Positions 34,849 through 46,067 of a stretch of 62,000 nt of DNA are shown piece after piece. Within the stretch, counting starts at the first letter, position 1; each line of letters opens with the position of its first letter. The notes under the pieces were generated by a model. That model was not told the origin of the DNA, made no database searches, and saw nothing but the letters and a program-made list of their open reading frames with translations. This DNA comes from Gnetum montanum (Eukaryota > Streptophyta > Gnetopsida > Gnetales > Gnetaceae), in contig MNCI01001005.1 of the NCBI GenBank assembly GCA_015680685.1, positions 141,438-203,437 on the forward strand, read 5' to 3'. A program made the position numbers and the translations under genes.

Positions 34849-34862
34849 CAAAGAGGGGTCAT
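34849..34862 (+). other. Polypurine tract of element C
   Basis: AAAGAGGGGTCAT directly before the 3' LTR start TGAAACACC. Confidence 0.65.
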
Positions 34863-36186
34863 TGAAACACCACAAAATTTTGGGTCTCGGTATCTCAACT
34901 ACAAATTTGGATAAGTGTCAAAATGATGACACTTTGCCCATATTTTTCCAAGTGTTGAGTGTAGCTTCCACCAAACTACCAGACTTGAAAAATTGTTCTG
35001 AGTGTCAGGACAATAGCATTTTCTGTAGCACCCTCCTATGCTGTGTAGCATAGCACAGCGTAGCACCCTCCTATGCTGTGTAGCATAGCACAGCGTAGCA
35101 CCCTGCTACATTGTGTAGCATAGTACATTGACATGCTACAATGTAGCATAGCACTACAATGCAACTCCCTACTATGCTATGTACCATAGCATAGTGTAGC
35201 ACACTACCACGCTACAGTGCAACTCCCTACTATGCTGAGTAGCATAGTGCAGCGTAGCACACTACCACGCTATAGTGTAGCATAGTGTTACAATGTAACT
35301 CCCTGCTATGTTGTGTAGCATAGTGCAATATAGCACACTACCACACTATAGTATAGGGTAGTGCTATAGTGTAGTGTAGCGCTACAATGCAACACCCAGA
35401 GCTACAGTGTAGCGTAGCACTACAGTGCAACACCCAGAGCTACAATGCTCTGCATTTTTGACTAATCTTAGCCTTATAAATACCCTTGTAACTTCTTTTA
35501 GAAAGGTGGTTAGCTTTTTTTTTCACCAAAGAGGTAGTTGGCACTTCCATTTGGGATTTTTGGCACTTTGGCATCCTGGCACCTATCTCTGTGGACGAAC
35601 AAGATCTAGAGCACGCCATACCAATAGAGAAGCACATCAACATCATGCAACATACTGTAGCCCCATTGCATATCTATACAACATCGCACAGTACACCATG
35701 GCTACTGACCCAACAAGCATAGTTCATCAAAGTAAGCACTAGACTTCATAGCCTAACACCATCGAGGTTGTGACTGCGCTCCCATTGCACCTATTGTATG
35801 CTCTGTATACCTAAATGAATTAGCCACGCTTCCTTTTTTGGGGAAATGCATCTTCCTATTCAAACCTCTATTTTTTTGATTACAACATTTATTTTTTTTG
35901 CATTTTCAAGCATTCAATCGTGTTCACTATCCCGTTACATGCTTTAGCATGTTTCTACTATTGTGCACATTACGTTTTCTTTTATTTTACCACCAGGTGT
36001 TCCATTCAAAATCATTGTTTGCAAAAGGGTTATTGTACACTAGTTAATTCCCTGTCTAATCGACTAGATCATTCAAGGCACCCTGAATCCATTTTCTCTA
36101 GCATGGCCCTCGCACGGATCCAAGGTTAGGCTGTGTGCCCAAAGACCTCTCGGTGTTTTCAGCCACCGACATTTTCTATTGCTACA
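34863..36186 (+). repeat. 3' LTR of element C (1,324 bp)
   Basis: Starts TGAAACACC and ends GCTACA. Palindrome array at 35,019-35,450, TATAAATA at 35,475-35,482. About 87 bp longer than the 5' LTR, most of the difference in the array. Confidence 0.9.
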
Positions 36187-37730
36187 GTGCCTACATTGAA
36201 GGCATGGATAAAACGGAACAAATCCATCACCTGATGACACCAATTAGGAAGATCTCAAAATCCCTAAGAGCTTTAAATAGAAGCTCCTTTAGTTAAAAAC
36301 TCTACCAACCAACATGAAATATGCTTTCCTAAAAAAATGGCAAATTGATCACTATGAATGCCAACCTTGCTCTTATGTAGAAAAAGAAATTTTTGGAGGT
36401 GGTTGACAAATAGCCAACAACCTATGCCTAGTTATATCACGAGCTAACTAAAATTGATCCATAGATATGCCAAATCCACATCTACACAAATGCCTCCATC
36501 AAGCTAAAGAGGTAACCACAGTAGTGGTTAAACCTTAAGTTGAAGAAAATTGTCAAAGAGGAAATTGAATAATTCCTCAAACCAAGGTTCATCTACCCCA
36601 TTGAGAATAGTGAGTGGATTATCACACTCATGATAGTGCCAAATAAAGATGATAAATGGAGGATTTGTATTGATTTCAGGTTGTTGAACATGAAAACATA
36701 CAAGTATCACTCTCCATTGCCATTTGTGAACCAAGTGTTTGATACCATTTCTGGGAATTATTTCTATAGCTTTCTAGATGATTATAGTGGCTATAACCAA
36801 ATCCATGTTACACCTAACGATCAGGCCAAAAATACATTCATGAATCCTTGGGGGACTTTTGCATAAAGAAAGATGTTGTTTGGCCTATGAAATTTTCCTA
36901 CAACATTCCAATGCCTTGTCCTAAGCAGCATCCAACAATGTATTGGTATCAAGGTGGAAGTCTTTATGGATGAATTCTCCATATATAGGGCTACATTTTA
37001 GTAAGCCCTGGACCATCTTGTGCAAGTACTAAATAGGTGCATGGGGAAAAATCTTAAGCTTAATTGGCAAAAAGGTCACCTGACGGTCTATGAGGGCATT
37101 GTGTTGGGACATAGGATATCTCTAAAAGGGATTGATGTGGATCCTTAAAAAAGGATCATTCAAGGAATTACCAGATAACCTAAAATCATTAAAGATGTGA
37201 GGTAATTAGTTGCCCATATTGGCTATTATTGGTGCTTCATTGAGAATTTCTCTAAGATCATCAAACTATTGGTTGAACTAACAAAGAAGGATGCTTCATT
37301 TTTCTAGGCTGAGAAAAAAGAGCATGCATTCTAACAACTCAAGAAAAAACCTATGGAAACTCCAAACCTACAAGAACCTAACTGGTTTAGACCCTTGCAT
37401 ATCATGATGGATGCATCCAATTATGCCTTGGAAGCGATGCTCACATAGTTGGATGATCAAAAACATCCTTACCACATCCACTATGTAAGAAAAAGCATTG
37501 TAAGTGCACAATTTAATTACACTACCATAGAGAAAGAGCTCATGGTAGTGGTGTATTCCATGAAAAAATTTAGGCACTATGTGCTTGGATACAAGATGTT
37601 TATGCACACTAACCATAGTGTAATTTGGTTCCTTGCGAATAAGGTAATGGTAAGCCCCTATTTCATGTAGTGGCATGCGATCTTACAAGAATTTAATCTG
37701 ATAATGGTAGATTGAAAAGGAACTAAGAAT
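36187..37730 (+). pseudogene. Element D reverse transcriptase and RNase H
   Basis: One frame runs from about 36,300 to 37,728 with scattered TAG/TAA stops. It shows FLKPRFIYPIENSEWI, WRICIDFRLLNMKTYKYH, FLDDYSGYNQIHVTP, VFMDEFSIYR (catalytic box, second Asp now Glu), KLNWQKGHLTVYEGIVLGH, then RNase H blocks HIMMDASNYALEAML, QFNYTTIEKELMVVVYSM and YKMFMHTNHSVIWFL, ending LQEFNLIMVD.KG. Spelling is Athila-like and close to A and E. The reading stops at 37,730, where copia-type gag takes over, so integrase is missing. Confidence 0.85.
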
Positions 37731-39280
37731 GCAAGGATTCTTTGAATCCATGGAGTTTGAAGTGTGGGAGCCCATCCTTGAAGGTTACACTCTACTAGTT
37801 GACAGCTCCATCGGCATCATCAAGCCTCACAACAAATGGACATAAGAGGAAAAGGATAAGTTTATGTTTGATTCAAAATAAAAAAAATTATTTATATTAT
37901 GCATTAAATAAATATTAATTTAATAAATTAGTAGATGTAAAATGGCCAAATAAATTTAGAAAACCTTAGAAGCTACCTATGAAGGAACATCTATTATTAA
38001 GCAATTGAAATTGTTAGTTTTACAAAGTGAATAAAATAAACTCAAAGTGAGAGAAGGTGAGAAAATAAAAGATTATTTTTATAGAGCTAATGATCTTATT
38101 GTAGTTATTAGAGGAATAGGTAAAGATTTTCTCAAAAGTAATGTCATCATCAAAATGATCCAAAATCTACAATTAGAAGTCAGACTAAAGGTCACAGCTA
38201 TGGAGGAGATTAGGAATTTCTCAACCTTAAAATTTGAAGAACTTCAAAGTGCTCTCATTACTTATGAAATGAGTCTCATAAGTGAAGGAGAAATCTAAGA
38301 AAAACCTATAGCTCTAAACATTTCCTCCACAAAGAAGGAGTCCAATGAGCATGATGAGAGCAGTGAAGATGAGATTGCCCTTCTCTTAAGAAAGCTATAA
38401 TGATTACTAGAAAGATGAAACAAGAGGGCATTTAAGAAAATATCCAATCTACTTAAAGGTAGAGAAAGAGGTAAAAAAAATTTAAATTCTAACTTAGATT
38501 TCTCTTCTATAGAATGTTGGGTTTGTGGAGGAAGGGGTCATATGGCCTTCAAATGTCCTAGTGATAGCAAGGTAAAATTAAGAAATAAATCCAATGATGA
38601 GAAATTGAAAAAGACCAACTTTTATATGAGTTAGGATGATGGTGATCAAAGTAAAGAAGAAGCATGCAATTCTTCCAAAGATTCACACCTCATATGCATG
38701 GCACTTATAGATCAAAATTCGTTACATGTGGCTGAAGAAGATGGTAAGTGTAACAAAAGGTATAGCAAATTTAAAGAAGAAAATATTCAATTACATCATT
38801 TTATTAGAAAGGAAAATAAAATTATAATTTCTAAGTTAGATTCTATTCATACTGAAGTGAAATAAGAGATCTCAGACATAAAAGCTGAGATTTGATAACT
38901 AACCTCTTTTAATAAGAATTGCAACAAGGTTCAAGAAGAGGAAACTCCTAAAAAAAGCCAAAGAATTTAGAGGATGCTACACATGAAAATTCAAGCTCAA
39001 GCATAGTTAGGTTTGATCATGTTGATCATGAGGATAATAATTTATTTTTTTGTAAAAATTGTGATTGTAAGAAAACTATAAACTATTCTCATAATGATCA
39101 AGGAAAGATTAATGTTTGGTCTTGTCAAAAGAGGCTTGGTAAGGAATTTGTGTAGGTACCAATAAGTAAAGATGAAGAGAAGTGGAGAATTGAAAATTTT
39201 ACAATAAGTGATCAAGAGTTCTATCACAAAGAACATATACAAATGATATCATGGGCATGATAGAAAGAGAACCTAAAGAT
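37730..39280 (+). pseudogene. Copia-type gag (UBN2-like) with CCHC knuckle
   Basis: Frame begins around FESMEFEVWEPILEGY, then KMAK.I.KT, TYEGTSIIKQLKLLVLQ (reconstructable from adjacent frames only by noting indels) and an open piece 38,047-38,298 with REGEKIKDYFYRANDLI and LKFEELQSALITYEM. The zinc knuckle CWVCGGRGHMAFKC is at 38,515-38,556, a perfect C-x2-C-x4-H-x4-C. An additional Cys-rich piece, FFCKNCDCKKTINYSH, lies near 39,047-39,095. Stops are frequent. The gag domain is the UBN2 family of plant copia elements (established family); the element class is inferred. Confidence 0.75.
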
Positions 39281-40881
39281 GAGGAGGTACTTCATGATAG
39301 GGGAGCTCATCTCAAACTTCATTAATCCTCTATTATTCCTTACAAGCAAGGTAAGTTTCCATCTCTTTACTTGTTGGTTAATATTATTTGAAGTCCAAAA
39401 TTGATTGTGTCTTACCTAGATAAAAAAAATAATGGAAAGTGTTTCGAGTATCTCTTACATTTTTTAAAGCTTGATACAATTTGTTCTATGAAAATATGTG
39501 TGTAGGACTTAGTTTATTTTTCTTTGAGTCATTATTTGGTTTTTATCCTATTGTCTATCATGCTTAATCTAAACTTCTTGTAATGATCTATTTCTATCCT
39601 CATATCCTTTGGAATATATTTTTCCTATTTATGAGATAAGATAAGCTTTTAAAAATTCTGTTAGTATTACTGACTGAAGACCTTTGTCTCCACACTTGAT
39701 CCTAATGATGACCCATAATTTTAGTGTTTCTGGTATTCACATCATTTATAGATTAATCTAAAAAGCCCAAGATAAGTAGCACATCTGTAAGGGAAGCCTA
39801 TTCCTCTTCATTCATCACCATCTTGGAGATAGCCAATGTAGGGGGAGTCTTTGGAGACTTCAGCCAAGAAGTACTAAAACATAAGGACATCAACAGGTAT
39901 TTTTCTTTTAAGAGGATGGCTAAATCTTGATTCTATATTCCTAATATCATTTAGTATAGATAAGGTATATGAATATATGCATTCAATCAGCATGTTCCAT
40001 TTTTGATAATTGATTATGGTTGTTGCATTGCCTCTTACAAATAGTGAAATATGCATGTTTCTCTCATGGCTTTCATATCCTTGTATTTATGTTTTTCAAA
40101 TTTCTAGTTAAGTATATAGATACAAGTTTTAATGAGATTATTATTTTAAATAGATAGGTTTCTTATTTCTACATGATCTATCTTTGGTATTTGGCATCAA
40201 ATTATGAGTTGTTGGTACTTTTTGGTTTAGTTGTAGCTCCTTTTTTTTTGAACTAAAAAGAGCAAATCTCAATGTCTCATTAGCCCACCTATTGATATTC
40301 AAACATAAGTTGAAGCAAGAAGTACCTATATTTTTATAAGAAATTTAGATATTTGATATAAGCATACATGATCATTTTGGTTATGGAAAGGTTTCCACAA
40401 TTTTAATTGAAACATCTTTTGAGTCATTTGCCTTGAGATGTGCTTCCTAGCTCAAGAATTTAAAATGTGGCATGACTAGTTTCACATTGTGAAGTCATAT
40501 TTCTATATTCTTCTTATCTTACAGATATTCCCTATTCTTTTGCAAATGTTTTACAAGCATGGAGGATATTTTGACTTATTTATTTAGAGAAAGGTTACTT
40601 AATCTTCAAGGTTTATACTCCTCTTCAAGCTTTATTTTTGCATATCACTTAAAAGGCTTGGAACCTAGTGTTGAATTGATTTTCTTACTTCTCTAAATGG
40701 TTTTCTTATTTCCTTGGGATTATGACATGTTGTTGCTTATGCATATTCTATGCTTCTTTAATTGGATTATGTGTCTCATAATTTTTGTTATTGTTCAAAA
40801 AGGGGGAGAGTAGTATGGTTATATCTATATGATCACTAAAAAATTTTCTTAAGTTTTGAACATCACCAAAAAGGGGGAGAT
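39281..40881 (+). other. Non-coding part of the copia-type element, with two purine tracts
   Basis: No supported reading frame for 1.6 kb where pol would be expected. Purine tracts AAAAAGGGGGAGAG (about 40,798) and AAAAAGGGGGAGA (40,868-40,880) are of the copia form; the second abuts the LTR. Confidence 0.6.
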
Positions 40882-42058
40882 TATGGACCTTTTGGTGTGT
40901 CAAAATGTTAAGGAAAATGGATAAAATGGTTGTGTGTATGGTTGTATGGTTGTTATGATTGTAGGACCAAGATGAGATGACATGAAATGCACTAATTCTA
41001 ACAAAAGAAGAAAGTCACTCACAAGGTCTCATCCAAAAGGAAAGATTAAAGGAAGAGAATTTAAAGACTGTGGACAAGAAAAGTTTTCATCATTAAAATT
41101 TATGAAAGATCAAGGTTGTGGACAAGGAATGATGAATTCATACTACAAGGGAAGATATAAGAAAGGCATCTCTACGAAACAAGAGACATCTTGATAGAAT
41201 TGGAGGATGCATAGCCAAAGATGTCTTTAAGAAATATTAGACATCTTTTCATAGGCAAAGACATCTTCACTAGGCAAATAGGAGATGTCTCTAAGAAATA
41301 GGATATGTCTTGGAATAATTGGAGGATGCACAAGTAAAGACATCTTCAAGGAACAATAGATGTATTTCCTTAGGTAAAGATGTATTTACCATACAAAGAT
41401 GTCTTTATACAATGCAGGCCACTTTTAGAGAGACATCTTTTCCAAGAGGAAGATGTCTTCCCATAATGAATATTTCAAAAAGATGTCTCTTCCAAACAAA
41501 TAAATATTTCTAGAATAACGGGCTAACATATAATGTCTCAGGCACAAAGAAGACATCTTCCATGACCATTGCCTACCATTGGCTAGCCACTGCACATGTT
41601 CCAAGATGGATTTGGAAACATGATAGTTATAAGAAGACTTCATATGCATTGGGAAATAAGCATGCTCTTGTACAATCATTTTCTAATCATTTGTCTTTAA
41701 TTATAATCATTGTTAATATTCATTGTACTATCATTTGTCCATTGTAAAGTGTGGTGTACCTCAAAGTACAAGGATCAACAAACTAAGTTGCATTCATCCC
41801 TTGTAATTATTATTCTTCCTTGTTGCTCTACGGTGTCGATGTGCTTCTTGCAAGAAGACATCTTGATTAAGCTATTCAAGATCCTATGGAATTGAGTGGT
41901 TGGTATTATAGCATAACACTCTAGAGTAGAGCTCATGATGGTAAAGGTTGTGGAAGTGTGGAAACCACATTCCAAGCTTCACGGGACCTTGTGGGGTTTA
42001 GTGGCTAATGTAGCATCACAACACTCTAGAGTGGGGCTTGATAATTATCTAGGGTGTG
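40882..42058 (+). repeat. Copia-type LTR, interrupted or ended by LTR E
   Basis: Follows the purine tract and begins TATGGACCTTTTGG (TGTTGGACC-like starts are usual). It contains the inverted-motif cluster 41,180-41,560. The right end is not defined because the LTR of element E starts at 42,059 after GTGTG. Confidence 0.6.
41180..41560. repeat. Cluster of AGACATCT / AGATGTCT motifs in both orientations
   Basis: Six AGACATCT (about 41,184, 41,239, 41,259, 41,338, 41,431, 41,550) and five AGATGTCT (about 41,219, 41,283, 41,398, 41,451, 41,480), plus several one-base variants (GGATATGTCT, AGATGTATTT). One more AGACATCTT lies at about 41,858. Confidence 0.8.
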
Positions 42059-42992
42059 TGATGAGTGGTGAGGTATCCATACGCCCAACCATATGAATCA
42101 CAAAGTGTTCATGCATGACTCAGTTGAATTTTGTAGACTATATCATTTTCAATGCACTAGTCCTTTAGGAAGTAAATCTTTCCTTAAGGTTAATTGTTGT
42201 CTTTCCAATTACACTTGTGATGTTCATTGGTGTGGTTAAGTGTAACTAAGGCATCCAATTTTTATCATTTTATGTTTTATAAGTTAGTGCTCAAATGTAG
42301 ATAAAAGGAATTTTATTAACTAATCTAAATTAACTAATTAACTAGCAGTTAATTAATCCTAACATAAGCATCCAACCCCACTTTCTGTACACATCTTGAA
42401 CCCATGTATTCACTGCTAGGTGACCAAGCACTACGCTACTGGGTATACCAAGGAATAACACTACTAGGATTACCAAGTGAATACATGTTACACTCGAAGA
42501 AGTCATACTTATGTGTGTGATCTATTTGGCTTAATTGCTTCATTAATGTAATAATTGGAAAATAATTAATAACTAATTGAAAACACTTAATAAATAATTA
42601 AAAACATTAAATACATAAATGAAATAGCTAATCTATATGGAGTACTACAAGATTTATCAGAAATCTCATCTTTATTACCGCACACATTATCATGCTCAAG
42701 TACAACAATGAATGAATAAAGATCTATACACTTAATGACTCATGTTGCGAGCACTTAGGAAAAAATTCTAACTTTCATATGGAAAGAATGCAAGAGCTCC
42801 ACTACAACTACAATCTCCCTTTTTATAAATGCACCTACAAGTGCATATTTATAGTCAACTATAAGCACTACATCGATGGGACCATGTCGATGCATGATAT
42901 GATGCATCAACTAGGCCTCGTCGATGAAGCTGATATGATGAGGCTATGTCAACAAGGTCTCATTGATGCAACTAATAGAACATGACTCATCG
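42059..42992 (-). repeat. 3' LTR of element E (934 bp)
   Basis: Plus-strand TGATGAGTGGTGAGGTATCC to ACTCATCG (expected TCA). TATAAATA (minus) at 42,846-42,853. The U3 has GATGCATCAACTAGGCCTCG-type palindromes, as in G. CATGGGGGTA-like purine tract (TAATGGGGGTA) follows at 42,993-43,003. Confidence 0.85.
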
Positions 42993-43249
42993 TACCCCCA
43001 TTACTGAATGAAAATTCATCCTCAAGTTCTTTTACAAAATTGGAAAGTTATGGGATTATTGACTAACTTTTCCTTAAACAAAAAAAACTAACTGACTTGA
43101 CAACAAATGGAGTGCCCAAGTGTATGGATTAACACATTACAAAAAATGATGGTGTTCAGGACACAAAATTGAATGCCATGACTCAAATTTTCAAAAATTG
43201 GATAGCACATTCCTTGATGTTGTGAAGCTATTAGAGAAGATCAAGTAGT

Positions 43250-46067
43250 CTTAGGCAATGATGGTTCCTAAGGCTTTGAGGGACCTTCACCAGGCTCATG
43301 CATGAGTGGTGGTTAAGGTGGCTATGGTTGTCCTACTACTACTATTACTTCAAGTGAGAGGTGAAAATCATCCATTAGTGCTTTCATTTTCTCCTCCTTA
43401 CTCATGGGATCATGCACCATTCATGTAGCTTCCCCAATGTGGGTTGAAATAGGCACATCCCAAGGACACAAAATTGCTAGAAACAACTCCTTTGCATTGA
43501 TGAACCAGGTGGTGAACAATTTGCATTTAATGTTGAACATCCTAACCATGTTCTTCAACTCCTAGTATTCATTCATCTATCTAGCTAGGTTCTTAGTGAT
43601 AGACTGTTGATCTCTAAATTATCCTTTGAGAACATCGAGTTTAGCATTAGTAGACTGAAGCTTCTGCTTAGCATTCTTGTGGTGCTTGAACTCTACCTTG
43701 TATAAGAGATGTGAGCTAGCCACTTATTTTTTTAACTCTAACTATGAGTATTTGGTAGTCAGCATTGCTAGGTTTGCCTAATGAAGATTGGCCAACTCCA
43801 TATACTTTTTCATCTCCTTGATTTGCAAATCCTTTAAGTAGATCTCTACTTTGTTGTAAGCATCGATCCCATTAACAATGGGTTGCCACACTTCTCTTCC
43901 TTGTTGGTGTTGCTCAAGGTCTTCATTCATTTTTTCCTTTGCCATCTGGATGTGATTTTCATTAAATTATTTCTACAAACTGAGTTGGTCCCTGTAGTGA
44001 TTTTTCACTTTCTCAAATTTGAGGGCTTCATTCTTCTAGGTGGTGATCTCAATGGCAGACTTCTAATGGAAGCTTCATACCTCCTTCACTAACAAATTAC
44101 AATTTTTCACAGCCAATTTTCTTAGTTCATTGTTTACCCTAGCTACTGCTTCTAATATTGATGAATGAATTCTTGCATTTGAGCTTTCTGAGCATCAACA
44201 TTTTGCAAGTGATGATTCTATGCAGTCAATGCTTCATTCTCTTGATGCATCTAATTCAAGTCCTTTTGCATTGAGTACATTTCAACTTTAGCTATAGACT
44301 ATTTAAAGATTCCCATCACTACCTCCTCCTCAGCCTTCTAAATCCATTCTTGAAATTTTTTGATAGCTTCATCTCTTATCATTACTATGCTGAGGATTGC
44401 TTGATTTGCAAGTTAGGCACAAAGTTCAGTAACCTTTATGCCTAAGCATTGATTTTGTTCTTGAGCCATTTCTAGTTGCCCCTCCAAGAAAATTTATTTA
44501 CCCCTTACATCTAGTAGCTCTGACTAGGTTGTGATGATGTTCTCCAGAAGAACAAAAATATCCAAAGTCAATTGCCCGGTTGCTACTAGTCATTTCAAAA
44601 ACTTTTTTTGCTAGGCTGTGTTTAATTTCTCACTGACCATGCCTATGCATGTCTACATGTCTTGAAGTGTAGATATCTCTCATATAGATGTTGTAAGTGC
44701 ATTCAATGCTATGACATGGTCAACAACCACTTATGCCACTATCTCCTATTGTTAGTGCTACATCACCAAGATAGTTATCTCTTCACCTTCTTCCAACTAC
44801 ACCAAAAAGGTGGTAGAATTCCTAGAGATTTCTTGGAATAGATGGTGTGTTGCTAGTAACACCATCACCTCTTGAGCATTAGGATCTATCCTTGAAGGTT
44901 ACTGCATTCATTGGGTAGAGAAAATGGAACCGCCCCTCTCCATCTCACTAACTTTTTAGGCCACCTCGTTATGCTGACTCATTATTGCTTGATACATAGA
45001 TGGATCTACCCCACTCATTCCTACTTATTTCTCTTGTTCACTTAAGAGCTATTCTTAGATTTTTCACAGATGCTCAATGGCTACATGGGCCTTTAGTTTT
45101 GTTTCCTAAGTGGGTGGTGGTGGTAGCAGCTCCTCTAATTGAGTTGTTACTGGCATCTTCTCTTTCATGATCTTGGATCATGAAGCCAAAGGATGATGCC
45201 TGAGTGTATCATTAGAGTAGTGAATGATGCTTGCCCTCTTACAAAGTTTATTGATGAGGCATAGAAAGTGTAGGATCTTTCTTCCATGTTCATTTCCTTT
45301 GAAACACTTTTCAATCTCCAAGTATAGCATTTGTGGAAGATTAATAGGGAACTTTCCACTTAGAGTGGTGCATGCTTAGGAAAAGAAAGTAATTACCTTG
45401 CTTGGCCTCACCATTGGATTGAGGTGATAAGCTACAATCTTAAAGTAAATTTTCTACACTAGTGTGATTGCACCATACTCCTTACAATCCACCCCATAGC
45501 AATGTTGGATCACTCCTTCTTAGCATTGGGGTTACCTTACATGGATAATTGCACCAACTATGTTCCAATGTTAGGCAACCTAAGTGCCTATGCAATAGCT
45601 TCTACCATGTAGGACACTTGAATGTCCTTGATATTGACTATGGATTCTAACTTTTGATTTTTCTAGAAAAGGTATGTCTCTCCCATGTACCACTCCCCAC
45701 TAGACGTGATGATTGGCCACATGGGAGATGTTCATAGTTGAGTCTTGACATCCTCTAGAGCTTTCTTCAAAAATGGTTCAAAGTTAATCTCTTGAAGAAT
45801 AGATTATTGAATCTCTAGAGACTTGATGATATCAAGGTAGGCTTGAGTTAAAGTGACTTCAATCCTTCATGTAGGAGCAAGCACTTCTCCTCATTTTAAT
45901 TGTTCAGTCAGCACTTCTTCTTCTGGAATCTGTTAGATAGATTCCACTTGAGGCTCCTTAAAAAGAGGTTTCATTACATGGGTTGCCTCAAGTAGTTCTT
46001 AGCCTTGTTCTTGTTGACCCCTTCTAGCTCTAGGCTACTTCTCCACAGTTGTGAGGGTTTTCTTTCC
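43250..46067 (-). pseudogene. Additional ORF of element E, coiled-coil protein, decayed
   Basis: Third copy of the family at 494-3,228 and 5,530-8,368. It opens after a TTTTGTAG acceptor-like site at 46,067 (minus). Near 45,590 it reads IKDIQVSYMVEAIA then LRLPNIGT, matching both relatives. From about 45,000 to 43,400 it is long Leu/Glu/Lys/Gln-rich coiled coil. Very many stops. By position it replaces the env-like ORF of Athila. Function unknown. Confidence 0.6.

Larger units (their letters stand above)
27868..36186 (+). mobile_element. Element C: Tat-like gag-protease element without polymerase (8,319 bp)
   Basis: Bounded by direct LTRs (27,868-29,104 and 34,863-36,186) with a tRNA-Asn-type primer site and purine tract, and flanked by TTGCC/GTGCC. 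The interior has one gag-protease frame (29,631-33,011) and then 1.85 kb of repeat-rich non-coding DNA. No RT, RNase H or integrase motif is present in any frame, so it must have relied on other elements. It resembles non-autonomous gag-bearing elements, with a protease added. Confidence 0.85.
12560..37730 (+). mobile_element. Element D: Athila-like element split by insertions B and C
   Basis: Three plus-strand pieces join in order: protease left part (about 12,560-12,808), protease right part and linker (27,573-27,867), and RT plus RNase H (36,187-37,730). B sits between the first two, C between the second and third. The protein reads across both interruptions. Candidate target-site duplications flank them: ACTAG/GCTAG around B and TTGCC/GTGCC around C. 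D has no visible LTRs and is cut off inside RNase H, where a copia-type gag begins. Confidence 0.65.
37730..42058 (+). mobile_element. 5'-truncated Ty1/copia-type gag element
   Basis: Contains a copia-type gag (37,730-39,280), a long non-coding stretch, two G-rich purine tracts and an LTR-like end (40,882-42,058). No copia protease, integrase, RT or RNase H is present between gag and the purine tract. The 5' LTR and first codons of gag are absent: the junction with RNase H of element D falls near 37,730. Confidence 0.7.

Noticed and set aside
43250-46067. Envelope glycoprotein for the additional ORF
   Set aside because: Position is right, but I see no signal peptide, transmembrane anchor or cleavage site. 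The composition is coiled coil.
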